A stretch of DNA of 64,000 bases from NCBI GenBank assembly GCA_016705005.1, contig JADIZB010000039.1, positions 128,220-192,219 of the forward strand, in the 5' to 3' direction. Under the pieces are notes generated by a model. It was given only the letters and a program-made list of their open reading frames with translations. It was not told the DNA's origin and ran no database searches. Source of the stretch: Bacteroidales bacterium (GTDB taxonomy: Bacteria; Bacteroidota; Bacteroidia; Bacteroidales; Lentimicrobiaceae). The translations under genes were made by a program, and so were the position numbers. Shown here one piece after another: positions 8,135 through 17,430 of the stretch. Each line of letters begins with the position of its first letter. Within the stretch, counting starts at the first letter, position 1.

Positions 8135-10324
8135 TTAACGTACAAAAAGCAGTTCCCTATATTTGGGTAATGGCCACATCTCATCGTCAACAAGTAGTTC
8201 AAGTTTATCTACATGATAGCGGATTTCCTCAAAGAATGGCAATATTTTCTCTCGATAATCAATCGCCTGTTTTTCAACATCTTCAATGCTGTTTACAACT
8301 TTTCGGGTGTCAGTCATTTTTAAAACCTGACTGCGGATCACCGAAATATGTTCGGAAATCTCACGAATGGTATCAAGTTGATTCTTAGACAGAGCTGTGT
8401 AGGTTTTAGCATCAAGAACCTCTTTAAGACCTTTAACATTCTCAATCAACTGATTCTGATACCTGATGGCTATTGGTACAATATGATTGATCGCCAGATC
8501 ACCAAGTACCCTTGATTCTATCTGAAGCTTACGGGTGTAGTTTTCAAGTTTGATCTCATGCCTGGCGCGGACTTCTCTTTCGGTAAGTACATTATGGTCC
8601 TCAAATAACTTAATTGCCTCGTTCCTTAACAAGCTTTTCAATGCATGTGGTGTTGATGGAATGTTTGATAAACCCCGCTTTGCAGCTTCTTTTACCCATG
8701 CTTCACTGTAACTATTACCTTCGAATCTTATACGTTTCGATTCCTTTACATATTTCTTAACTACCTGAAAAATTGCATCTTCCTTCTTTACTTTTCCAGC
8801 AATTAATTTTTCGACTTCATCTCTGAACTTCTTTAGCTGATCTGCTACAATCAGATTGAGGGCTATCATCGGCTTTGCGCAGCTGGAAGATGAGCCAACA
8901 GCCCTGAACTCAAATTTATTTCCAGTAAATGCAAATGGAGAAGTTCTGTTTCTGTCGGTATTATCAAGAAGTATTTCAGGGATTTTCGGAATGCTAATGT
9001 TCAGACCATTTCCTTCTGATTTCCTGTGGAGTGACTTTTTATCTAATTTTTCTATCTGATCTAATGTTTCAGATAACTGGGTACCAATGAAAGCTGAAAT
9101 AATTGCAGGTGGAGCTTCGTGAGCCCCCAACCTAAGGTCGTTACTGGCCGATGCAATATAAGCCCTGAGAATATCTGCATGGGTATCAAGTGCCTTTAAA
9201 ATCGCTGACAGGAAGACCAGAAACTGAAGGTTTGCCTGAGGGGTTTTCCCGGGAGATAAAAGATTCTCACCAGTATTGGTACTCATAGACCAGTTGTTGT
9301 GCTTACCTGATCCATTGACTCCTGAATATGGTTTCTCATGTAAGAGCACTGTGTACCCATGACGTTTCGCAGTTTTTTCAAGCAAGTGCATCAACAACTG
9401 ATTATGGTCAACAGCCACGTTAACTTCTTCATAAACCGGAGCACATTCGAACTGATTTGGTGCTACTTCATTATGCCTTGTCCTGACAGGTATGCCAAGC
9501 CTATGAGCTTCATATTCAAATTCACGCATAAAATCAATCACTTTTTCAGGAATAATCCCAAAGTAGTGATCTGAAAGTTGCTGATCCTTAGCACTTGAAT
9601 GGCCGAATAATGTTCTTCCAGACAATACCAGATCGGGGCGGGCATTATATAATGCAGTATCGACAAGAAAATACTCCTGCTCCCATCCTAAGGTTGCATA
9701 TACCCTGCTAACACTTTTATCAAAATACTTGCATACAGCTGTAGCTTCACGATCAAGAGCACTGGAAGCCTTAAGCAGTGGGGTCTTATAATCAAGAGCT
9801 TCACCTGTGTATGAAACAAAAATTGTTGGAATACAAAGTGTCCTTTCCATGATAAATGCCGGAGAAGTGGGATCCCAGGCTGTATAACCTCTTGCTTCAA
9901 ATGTATTCCGGATTCCTCCACTGGGAAAACTTGACGCATCTGGTTCTTGCTGAATAAGCTCATTTGCATTAAAAGTCTCCATTGCCTTTCCATCGCCTGT
10001 AGGAGAAATAAAAGCATCATGCTTTTCGGCAGTGGATCCTGTGAGCGGATGAAACCAATGTGTAAAATGGGTTGCTCCTTTGCTGAGAGCCCATGCTTTC
10101 ATTGCCGAAGCAACCTGATCAGCAACACGACGATCAATCTTTTCGCCCATTTCTGCGGCCCTGACTACCGAATTAAATGCCTCTTTAGACATATATTCCT
10201 TCATAACACCACTGTTGAATGTCATTTCACCATAGTATTCCGAAATTCTTTCCGGAAAAACAGGCATCAGCCTGCGAGGACGTGACATTGCCATTTCAAG
10301 TGCTTTAAATCTGATATTGCTCAT
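8135..10324 (-). CDS. glnN: Type III glutamine synthetase
   Basis: A 729-residue glutamine synthetase of the large GSIII class, found mainly in Bacteroidota and cyanobacteria. It makes glutamine from glutamate, ammonia and ATP and forms dodecamers unlike GSI. Characteristic stretches are LGWEQEYFLVD (metal-binding Glu), HNEVAPNQFECAPVYEE, DHNQLLMHLLEKTAKRHG, SGKHNNWSMST (ATP/glutamate site) and FEFRAVGSSSSCAKPM. The extra C-terminal region of about 150 residues is typical of GSIII. It appears monocistronic, with a terminator just past the stop. No adjacent P-II gene or ammonium transporter is seen. Confidence 0.97.
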   Translation of the reverse strand: MSNIRFKALEMAMSRPRRLMPVFPERISEYYGEMTFNSGVMKEYMSKEAFNSVVRAAEMGEKIDRRVADQVASAMKAWALSKGATHFTHWFHPLTGSTAEKHDAFISPTGDGKAMETFNANELIQQEPDASSFPSGGIRNTFEARGYTAWDPTSPAFIMERTLCIPTIFVSYTGEALDYKTPLLKASSALDREATAVCKYFDKSVSRVYATLGWEQEYFLVDTALYNARPDLVLSGRTLFGHSSAKDQQLSDHYFGIIPEKVIDFMREFEYEAHRLGIPVRTRHNEVAPNQFECAPVYEEVNVAVDHNQLLMHLLEKTAKRHGYTVLLHEKPYSGVNGSGKHNNWSMSTNTGENLLSPGKTPQANLQFLVFLSAILKALDTHADILRAYIASASNDLRLGAHEAPPAIISAFIGTQLSETLDQIEKLDKKSLHRKSEGNGLNISIPKIPEILLDNTDRNRTSPFAFTGNKFEFRAVGSSSSCAKPMIALNLIVADQLKKFRDEVEKLIAGKVKKEDAIFQVVKKYVKESKRIRFEGNSYSEAWVKEAAKRGLSNIPSTPHALKSLLRNEAIKLFEDHNVLTEREVRARHEIKLENYTRKLQIESRVLGDLAINHIVPIAIRYQNQLIENVKGLKEVLDAKTYTALSKNQLDTIREISEHISVIRSQVLKMTDTRKVVNSIEDVEKQAIDYREKILPFFEEIRYHVDKLELLVDDEMWPLPKYRELLFVR

Positions 10325-10418
10325 ATTAACGAATTATTAATGAAACAAGAAATGAAAACAAACAGTTTTTGCTTTTGTTGGCATCCGAATGTTATTTTAA
10401 TATTACCAATTTCTGTAA

Positions 10419-11870
10419 TCAGGAACCAGCACGCTTTTCCCTGAAAAGGTACAAACCTATAAAAGTCAATGCTCCATTCAGAATAAGTAATTCAAATCCA
10501 AATCTATAACCCCAAAGCCATTGAACAGAATTTACACTTAGGATATAACAAAGGATAGGAGAAATGATGGCAATAAAGGGAACAAATCTGTCTTTAACCC
10601 TAAGTCTGGTAAACAATCCAAAAGAATACATACCAAGCAGAGGACCATATGTATATCCGGCAATAGTAAACAGTTTATCAATCACCGCCTTATCATTTAA
10701 CGATCTGAATACCAGTATACATATAAAGAAAACAACAGCTACTGACAAATGAACCACATATCTTATACTGATCCTTTGCTTTTCAGACATACCTGACTTA
10801 TTGTCAAGTCCAAGGAAATCAATACTGAAGGATGTAGTAAGCGAAGTCATAGCACCATCGGCACTCGGGAAGGCCGCCGAAATCAGTCCTACAAAGAAAA
10901 CAATACCGGCAATAGAACCGAGGCTCATGGCTACTTTGGGGAAAAGTTCATCTGTTGATGAAAAAATGACTCCATTTTTCCGGGCATAAAGAAGCAGTAA
11001 CGCACCCAGAAATAGAAACAAAAAATTAACGATTACGAGCACACCAGAAAAAGTGAACATGTTTTTCTGCGCTTCTTTCAAATTTCGACAGCTCAAGTTC
11101 TTCTGCATCATTTCCTGATCCAGACCTGTCATGACAATTGTAATAAACATTCCACTAAAAAACTGCTTCAGGAAAAACCGCTGATGGTGCCAGTCAGTGA
11201 AAAACATTTTCATTGAGCCAGCTTCTTCAATCTCAGGGACAAGGCTGAATACGGATTTACCCAGATCCTGACTGATATATACAATAGACAATACAACAGC
11301 CAGCAGCATAAATGTTGTCTGAAGTGTATCAGTCCAGATGATGGTTCTTATACCTCCCTTTAATGTGGAAATTATAATTAAAACTATAAATATCAGCACA
11401 TTGATGTAAAAAGGAACATTCCATGCATCAAAAATGAATACCTGTAATACATTGACAACAAGAAACATCCTGAGTGATGCTCCCAGTGTTCGAGATAGAA
11501 TGAAGAATGCAGCCCCGGTCTTGTATGACCAAAAACCAAAACGATGCTCCAGATAGGAATAGATAGAAGTTAATTTCAGTTTGTAATAAAGTGGAAGCAA
11601 AACCAATGCTATCACGAAATAACCGAAAAGGTAACCTAAAACTACAATCATATAGCTGAATTGGGTATCCTTTACCCAACCGGGAACCGACATAAAAGTA
11701 ACACCTGATAAGGATGCACCAATCATTCCATAAGCTACAATAAACCAGGGTGAGGCATGATTGCCTGAGAAGAAAGTTTCGTTGGTTGATTTTCTGCTGG
11801 TTATTCCAGCAATAATGAAAAGGAGTGCAGAGTATGCAATGAAGATGGATAGAAATAAAACCGGATGCAC
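10419..11870 (-). CDS. Sodium:solute symporter (SSS family)
   Basis: A 483-residue transporter with about 13 membrane helices and SSS signatures, including the opening TxxFFSGNHASPWFIVAYGMIGASLSGVTF, a GxxxxTIIWTDTLQ segment (helix 5/6) and the Na+-site region ISAAFPSADGAMTSL. Substrates in the family range from sugars to vitamins, and the sequence does not decide. It follows gmhB by 13 bases in the heptose operon, so co-transcription is likely. Whether it serves glycan precursor uptake is inference only. Confidence 0.9.
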   Translation of the reverse strand: MHPVLFLSIFIAYSALLFIIAGITSRKSTNETFFSGNHASPWFIVAYGMIGASLSGVTFMSVPGWVKDTQFSYMIVVLGYLFGYFVIALVLLPLYYKLKLTSIYSYLEHRFGFWSYKTGAAFFILSRTLGASLRMFLVVNVLQVFIFDAWNVPFYINVLIFIVLIIISTLKGGIRTIIWTDTLQTTFMLLAVVLSIVYISQDLGKSVFSLVPEIEEAGSMKMFFTDWHHQRFFLKQFFSGMFITIVMTGLDQEMMQKNLSCRNLKEAQKNMFTFSGVLVIVNFLFLFLGALLLLYARKNGVIFSSTDELFPKVAMSLGSIAGIVFFVGLISAAFPSADGAMTSLTTSFSIDFLGLDNKSGMSEKQRISIRYVVHLSVAVVFFICILVFRSLNDKAVIDKLFTIAGYTYGPLLGMYSFGLFTRLRVKDRFVPFIAIISPILCYILSVNSVQWLWGYRFGFELLILNGALTFIGLYLFREKRAGS

Positions 11871-11883
11871 TTCGAAGAATTGG

Positions 11884-12435
11884 TTACAACTTCTCTATTG
11901 ACTTTGCAAAGGTAATCAAATCCGGAAAAACAAAATTGATTAAATCAGGCCTTTGTCTGGCCAATAAAGCATCTCCAATAAATACTGTTTTCATTCCCAA
12001 CCTTTTACCAAACAGGATATCACTATAAGAATCGCCAACCATTATCGACTTTCTGAATGAAATATTACTAAAATCACTCCTGGCCATGAGTCCCATACCA
12101 ATCCCTGGTTTTCGGGTATGATGATTTTCAGATGCCAGGTATGGTGAATAATAAACCTTGTTTATACAACCGCCTGATTTGGAAACGGCATTGAGCATAT
12201 TGTCATGTATTTGATGAAGAACAGATTCAGTCATCATACCTTTACCAATTCCTTGTTGATTCGTGACAACAACAATAACTCCGAAAGACTGAGAAAATAT
12301 TTTGATCGCTTCGAGACTTCCGTCAGTAAATCGAAACTCTTCCCATGTTTTAACATAATCGTCCTGGAGACGCTCATTGATTACTCCATCCCTATCAAGG
12401 AAAAGAGTCCAGCTTTTATCGATCTTTAAATTCAT
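11884..12435 (-). CDS. gmhB: D-glycero-D-manno-heptose 1,7-bisphosphate 7-phosphatase
   Basis: A HAD-superfamily IIIA phosphatase of 183 residues. The nucleophile motif FLDRDGVIN, the VVTNQQGIG motif II, the metal-binding region with YYSPYL...HHTRKPGIG and the motif IV VGDSYSDI are all visible. GmhB removes the C7 phosphate of heptose bisphosphate. The Cys residues that bind zinc in many GmhB proteins are not obvious, as in other GDP-branch relatives. The start at 12435 is preferred (20-base overlap with the upstream gene) over 12465. Its neighbours hddC, gmhA and hddA complete the GDP-heptose pathway. Confidence 0.9.
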   Translation of the reverse strand: MNLKIDKSWTLFLDRDGVINERLQDDYVKTWEEFRFTDGSLEAIKIFSQSFGVIVVVTNQQGIGKGMMTESVLHQIHDNMLNAVSKSGGCINKVYYSPYLASENHHTRKPGIGMGLMARSDFSNISFRKSIMVGDSYSDILFGKRLGMKTVFIGDALLARQRPDLINFVFPDLITFAKSIEKL

Positions 12436-13135
12436 TGAACTCGGTTTGTGCTCGCAGATAATCATCCGGTATGCCTATATCCAGGAAATAGTCATTAAAG
12501 ATCTGGGCTTTGTATAATTCCGGATCCAACATCTTTGCAAACATATCTTTTTCAAGCGAAAATTTATCGGGAAGAGATAGTGATCTGAAATAACCTGCCT
12601 TAATCAGATATACTCCGCCATTTATAAGTCCGGGCATTGGCTGGTCTGACTTTTCCCTGAATGCAATGACAGAACCATTCTGGCTACAATCTATTATTCC
12701 ATAGCGTGAAGCATCTGCTACATATCGCAATGCAATGCTAACCTTAGCAAGGTTTTCAATGTGCTTCTGAAAAAACCGATCAAGATTAATTCTGAAAAGA
12801 GTATCTCCATTAAGTATAAGCGCATGTGGTGTGATAACCTTATCAAATGAGAGTTTAACTGCCCCGCCTGTTCCAAGTGGTTCTGATTCTGACGCATAAA
12901 CCAGGTCCAGTTTTCTGTATCTGCTCCCGAAATGATTTTCGATTGCAGTACTGAGGTAACCTGTGGAAAGGATCACTCTTTTAAAACCGAAATGACTGAT
13001 AAAATCCAACTGATACTCCAGAAATGGTCTGCCATTTACCGGCGCCATTGCTTTTGGCAGATTCTGGATGGACTCTCTGAGCCTGGTTCCAAAGCCACCA
13101 GCAAGGATAATAATATCAGGAAACTCCATGAACAT
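12416..13135 (-). CDS. hddC: D-glycero-alpha-D-manno-heptose 1-phosphate guanylyltransferase-type nucleotidyltransferase
   Basis: A 239-residue sugar-nucleotidyltransferase. The nucleotide-binding signature LAGGFGTRL is near residue 10, followed by PKAMAPVNGRPFLEYQL, LVYASESEPLGTGGAV and LNGDTLF. Together with GHMP kinase hddA and gmhA nearby, this identifies the HddC-type enzyme that activates heptose 1-phosphate with GTP. Base specificity cannot be read directly from the sequence. The ATG at 13135 leaves one base after the gmhA stop; an ORF extending to 13171 would overlap gmhA. It overlaps gmhB by 20 bases, a tight translational arrangement. Confidence 0.88.
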   Translation of the reverse strand: MFMEFPDIIILAGGFGTRLRESIQNLPKAMAPVNGRPFLEYQLDFISHFGFKRVILSTGYLSTAIENHFGSRYRKLDLVYASESEPLGTGGAVKLSFDKVITPHALILNGDTLFRINLDRFFQKHIENLAKVSIALRYVADASRYGIIDCSQNGSVIAFREKSDQPMPGLINGGVYLIKAGYFRSLSLPDKFSLEKDMFAKMLDPELYKAQIFNDYFLDIGIPDDYLRAQTEFNEFKDR

Positions 13136-13136
13136 C

Positions 13137-13718
13137 TTACCTAGGGAATAATCGGGCTTCAACCATTTCACAGATGATATGACCCAGGGTTATATGGGAT
13201 TCCTGAATTCGAGGTGTGTCTTTGGAAGGAACGTTCAGCAGGATATCAGATAATTCTTTCATTCTCCCACCTGATTCTCCAGTAAACCCTATTGTTTTCA
13301 TCCCTAATGAACAGGCAACTTTCATTGCATTCAAGATATTTGACGAATTCCCTGATGTGGATAATGCGACCAGAACATCGCCCTTTGCCCCTTTTGCTTT
13401 AACGAGTCTTGAATATACCTGATCGTATGAATAGTCATTGGCAACAGCGGTAAGATAACTCGAATTGACATGCAAAGCTTCAGCATCAAGAGGGTCTCTG
13501 TCAAAATAAAATCGTCCTGAGAATTCTGCAGCGAGATGTTGCGCATCTGCTGCACTCCCTCCATTGCCGCAGAAAAGCACTTTGCGATGGTCACTAAAAG
13601 CATTGACCAAAACTTCAACTGTTAATTCAATTCTGGACAAAATGGCTTCATCAGAAAGAATTGCTTCTTTGACTGAAATTGAAGAGAGTAATATTTCTTT
13701 GATTCTTTCCTGCATCAT
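13137..13718 (-). CDS. gmhA: Phosphoheptose isomerase (sedoheptulose 7-phosphate isomerase)
   Basis: A 193-residue SIS-domain protein that converts sedoheptulose 7-phosphate to D-glycero-D-manno-heptose 7-phosphate. GmhA signatures include LFCGNGGSAADAQHLAAEF, then NDYSYDQVYSR, ALSTSGNSSNI and QESHITLGHIICE with the metal-binding His. It is the first committed step of heptose-nucleotide formation, used here in the GDP branch with hddA upstream and hddC/gmhB downstream. A CAAAAGTA -7 box lies at 13736-13743, 18 bases before the start, so a second transcript may begin here inside the cluster. Confidence 0.95.
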   Translation of the reverse strand: MMQERIKEILLSSISVKEAILSDEAILSRIELTVEVLVNAFSDHRKVLFCGNGGSAADAQHLAAEFSGRFYFDRDPLDAEALHVNSSYLTAVANDYSYDQVYSRLVKAKGAKGDVLVALSTSGNSSNILNAMKVACSLGMKTIGFTGESGGRMKELSDILLNVPSKDTPRIQESHITLGHIICEMVEARLFPR

Positions 13719-13789
13719 CCAATTGAATTTAATTACAAAAGTAAGGAAAACCTACTTTGCAAAACGAATATAATCAATATTGGTTGAGA

Positions 13790-14815
13790 TTAGATGGTCC
13801 AGGTTGTAAGGCCAACGGAAGTAAAATCATATCTTTTAGATTCACCTCCATATCTGGCCAGGGCGTCAATCACATCTGATCTTGTTTCGCCCGGGCAATA
13901 GAAAATCATAAAACCACCTCCCCCTGCCCCACTTATTTTACCTCCGGAAGCTCCGTTATTCCGGGCTGTTTCATAAATTTCGTCAAGCAATGGGTTTGTG
14001 ATCTCTTCTGCCATCTGTTTTTTATACTTCCATCCAAAGTCAAGAATCTCACCTATATGATCAAGGTCTCCTTTCAATAATGCTTCTTTCATCATTACAG
14101 ATTGCTTTTTGAGCTGATGCATTGCTTCAATAGATCGCTGATTATTGCTGACAACATTCGCTGACTGTGCTTCTATGATTCGGGAAGAAAGGCGGCTGGT
14201 TTGCGTATAGAACAGCACCAGGTTATGAGCAAGTTCATTAAGATAAGTATCCTTGATTCGTAACGGGTTCACGATAACTTTATCATTGGCAGAGAACTCC
14301 ATAAAGTTCACTCCTCCGAAAGTTGCCGCATACTGATCCTGTTTTCCTCCTGCCATTCCAAGGTCATTCCGCTCTATGTCATAAGCTAGTTTTGCAAGAT
14401 CATATTCTCCAAGAGGTAATTTAAGCCATTCTGCAAAAGCGCCAAGGATCGCAACAACCAAGGTTGAAGAAGTACCGAGACCTGAACCTGCCGGGGCATC
14501 AACCCGGGTAGAAAGGCTGAAAGAAAGCGGAATTTTACTATAATCCTTGACAACCCGATTATACACTCCGCGATGAAGGTTCAAGATTCCATTAACCGGA
14601 AGTGATTGTGCAGAATCGAATTCATAAGACTCATTCTTGTCGATTGAATGAAAAACTATCTTACCATCATTTCGAGGAACAATTGTGGCGTACGCATAAA
14701 GACTGATTGAGGCATTCAGGATTGCACCGCCATAGAGGTCGGAATAGGGGGCCACATCTGTACCGCCACCAGCCAATCCTAGCCGGAGTGGGGCTTTACT
14801 TCTTACTATCATCAA
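13790..14815 (-). CDS. hddA: D-glycero-alpha-D-manno-heptose 7-phosphate kinase (GHMP kinase)
   Basis: A 341-residue GHMP kinase. The opening RSKAPLRLGLAGGGTD and the glycine-rich ATP loop PAGSGLGTSSTLVVA are diagnostic, and KISGAGGGGFMIFYC is the third GHMP motif. This fits HddA, which phosphorylates the anomeric position of heptose 7-phosphate. It separates the GDP-D-alpha-heptose route from the ADP-L-beta route that uses HldE. The gene begins 8 bases after the stop of the T9SS cargo gene upstream, and gmhA starts 71 bases beyond its stop. Confidence 0.92.
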   Translation of the reverse strand: MMIVRSKAPLRLGLAGGGTDVAPYSDLYGGAILNASISLYAYATIVPRNDGKIVFHSIDKNESYEFDSAQSLPVNGILNLHRGVYNRVVKDYSKIPLSFSLSTRVDAPAGSGLGTSSTLVVAILGAFAEWLKLPLGEYDLAKLAYDIERNDLGMAGGKQDQYAATFGGVNFMEFSANDKVIVNPLRIKDTYLNELAHNLVLFYTQTSRLSSRIIEAQSANVVSNNQRSIEAMHQLKKQSVMMKEALLKGDLDHIGEILDFGWKYKKQMAEEITNPLLDEIYETARNNGASGGKISGAGGGGFMIFYCPGETRSDVIDALARYGGESKRYDFTSVGLTTWTI

Positions 14816-14823
14816 TAAATGTC

Positions 14824-16173
14824 CTATTGCAAAACAAGTTTTCTAATTAAAAGGCGATTCTCAAAATATATTTTAATGAGGTAAATGCCTCTAGAATAAC
14901 CCTGCAAAAATACATGATAATTATCTGAGGCAATATCAGTATTTATTCTTTTAATTATATTACCCGAAATATTGCATATTTCGATTCTGTCAATTGTAAG
15001 ATCTTCTGTACTGATAAAAAAATCAGAGTAAGCAGGATTAGGAGAAATAATTACTTCTTTTGAATAGGTATCATCCTCTGTTCCAAATGGATTAGTATTA
15101 ACATTTATATAATGACATATTGTACTTGTCCTGCATTGATCAATAGCAGAAAGGCAAACCAGATATTCCCCTGAACTTTCATACTGAAACTCGGTATTTT
15201 CAAGATGAGAGAAAAAACCATTTCCGAAATCCCAATAATACTCTAAATCACCAATACTGTTGTTAAAAAAATCAACATGTAAACTGTCGACTAAAAAAGT
15301 AAAATCCGGAAAATTCTCATCACATATAGTGATTGAATCACAAATAATTCTACTTCCACATGAGTTTTCGATTTCAAGACAAACCATGTATGAGCCTGAT
15401 TCTGCATAATAATATAAAGGATTTTGCATTTCAGCACCGTAACCATTTCCAAAATCCCATTTCCAGGAAGTTACAGTCGGATCATTATAGTAAAATTGAC
15501 AATTTAAGAAATTTGTCTCAAAACTAAAATTGTCTTCGGGAAACATACAAGTGTCATATCGAATAACAAGTGAAGGCCGAATAATTTCATCAGGGTGATC
15601 ACTTGAAGCTAGGATCATACTTCGGTATATATTTTCTTCTAATAAACTAAGCCTGAATCCGAAACTTGTTTCTGGATTTTGATACATATCCATGACAATC
15701 TGAGTAACATCAATATTCGGGTAACTTTGATCCTCTGTTGCTGAAGATGGTAAATAAACAGCGTTCTCAATTGAGACCGACGGTTGATTGTACCAATCGA
15801 TACCAAACTCGGACCAATCTTCGGTTATTCTTTCTATTTTACACTCATTCTCTCCTCCATGACCAACATGTTGGGAAGAATAATCGTAATAAAAATTTAT
15901 GAATGCTTTAAAGTTTGTAAATTCCTCAGGTAGTTCAGGTAGATCGAATTGAATAAAACTCCTTCCAATCCCTTCAGTTCCATTATAAGTCCATGCAGAC
16001 GCAATAAAACTCTGAGTTGATCCATTTCCAGTAGTATAATAAGTATTCACATATGCATCTTTGCCATCTTGAGGTCCGGGTCTTAAAATAATCTCAATTT
16101 GAGAATATGTGAATTTTATTGCAATAAGAACTAATATGTTCAAAACTACTCCGGATTTCCAAAATGTTTTCAT
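14824..16173 (-). CDS. T9SS-secreted protein with DNRLRE and PKD domains
   Basis: A 449-residue exported protein. After a signal peptide (about residues 1-24, ending near FTYSQ) comes a DNRLRE-type beta-sandwich (about 30-205), recognisable from YVNTYY, RSFIQFDLPELP and ITEDWSEFGIDWYNQPSV. Two PKD-like repeats follow (about 210-290 and 290-375; SWKWDFGNGYG and YYWDFGNGFF). A type A T9SS sorting domain ends it (about 385-449; ISPNPAYSDFF through YSRGIYLIKI). It should be exported by the type IX system and surface-attached or released. Its 8-base spacing to hddA suggests coupled expression with surface-glycan synthesis. Ligand unknown. Confidence 0.85.
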   Translation of the reverse strand: MKTFWKSGVVLNILVLIAIKFTYSQIEIILRPGPQDGKDAYVNTYYTTGNGSTQSFIASAWTYNGTEGIGRSFIQFDLPELPEEFTNFKAFINFYYDYSSQHVGHGGENECKIERITEDWSEFGIDWYNQPSVSIENAVYLPSSATEDQSYPNIDVTQIVMDMYQNPETSFGFRLSLLEENIYRSMILASSDHPDEIIRPSLVIRYDTCMFPEDNFSFETNFLNCQFYYNDPTVTSWKWDFGNGYGAEMQNPLYYYAESGSYMVCLEIENSCGSRIICDSITICDENFPDFTFLVDSLHVDFFNNSIGDLEYYWDFGNGFFSHLENTEFQYESSGEYLVCLSAIDQCRTSTICHYINVNTNPFGTEDDTYSKEVIISPNPAYSDFFISTEDLTIDRIEICNISGNIIKRINTDIASDNYHVFLQGYSRGIYLIKIYFENRLLIRKLVLQ

Positions 16174-16252
16174 AATTTAGAATTTAATTTACAAATAAAT
16201 CCACTAATTATTAAATATGATAAAACTCTATAAGAATCGCTAAGCACATTGT

Positions 16253-17391
16253 TTAAATGTAAAACAATGATTTCAAATTAGCAATAAAATAATTCCAGGA
16301 ATACTTAATTTTATTTTTTTTAATATTCCTTATAAAAACATCCTCTTTACCTTCAGTATAAAAGTCGATTATCGCATTTGATACAGCAATGGGATCAGGA
16401 TTAACTACATAACCAACTTCTCCATCAGGAACAAATTCTCCCAAACCACCAACATTTGTTATTAACATTGGCTTGTCAAAATGATAAGCTATTTGAGTTA
16501 CTCCACTTTGCGTTGCGCTTTTATAGGGTTGTACCACGAGATCACTTGCACTAAAGTATTTATTAACGTCACTATCCGGAATGAAATCATTCGATAAGAT
16601 TATCAAATCTATCAATTCTCTTTGTTAATGATTTCAAGATAGCTTTTTTTTTCCGTATAGAATTCCCCAGCTACTATTAATTTGATATTCAAATCTCTGA
16701 TTCTTTGATCACCCATTGCTTCCAATAGAATATCAAGTCCTTTGTAATCTCGAATGAATCCAAAAAAAAGAATGTAATGAAACGAAGGATCAAGGTCTAA
16801 GATTTTAAGAGCTTGCACTTTTTCAATTCCAGATCCAAAATTGTCATAAATTGGGTGAGGACTAAATATCCTTGGTTTTCTTGTGTCAAAAAAAGAAACA
16901 TCATCAAGCACTTTCCTCGACATCGTAACAAAGCCATCTACACCACCAACAAAGTACTTTGCTAATATTCTGTCACCAGGCCTTTTCTCGTGAGGAATGA
17001 TATTATCAACAATAGTGATGATCTTCGTAATCCTGTTGGATTTGGCAATTCTTGAAATAGTTCCGAAACAAGGGGCCATAAAGGGAATCCAAAATTTGAT
17101 AATCACCAAGTCTGGTCTCATTTCTTTTAATTCGAATCCAACTTTTACCCAATTAAATGGATTAATTGAATTTATTGCAATTCTTATAGGGATATTACCA
17201 TGATACGATTCTGTAGAATATTGGGTTTTACCGGGAAAAAGAAATGAAGGATATTGAAGTGAAAATGTATAAATCTGAACATCCCAAAAGTCCTTTAAAA
17301 ATTCTTCACCCAGCCTTTCATTAAAATTTGAAAGCCCCCCCCTCAACGGATATGCCGAACCTATAATAACAACCTTCTTCTTCTGCGACAT
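16253..17391 (-). pseudogene. GT4 glycosyltransferase interrupted by one frameshift
   Basis: Two reading frames together make one GT-B glycosyltransferase of about 378 residues. Frame one (17391-16612) has the N-terminal Rossmann domain (VVIIGSAYPLRGGLSNFNER) and part of the C-domain (HYILFFGFIRDYKGLDILLEA), stopping after INKEN. The second frame (to 16253) continues the same fold without loss: LSNDFIPDSDVNKYFSASD, then QPYKSATQSGVTQIAY with the nucleotide-sugar motif. Restoring one base in the short T run near 16613 would join the frames. No slippery heptamer is visible, so a mutation or sequencing error is more likely than programmed frameshifting. The enzyme probably adds a sugar in surface-polysaccharide assembly. 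Confidence 0.88.
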
Positions 17392-17430
17392 TAAAAGGAT
17401 TTATTAATGAATACTATCAAGGCAACGTCA

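Noticed and set aside
16600..16625. Programmed -1 frameshift in the GT4 gene
   Set aside because: No X-XXY-YYZ slippery sequence or downstream pseudoknot is visible, so a simple indel is preferred.
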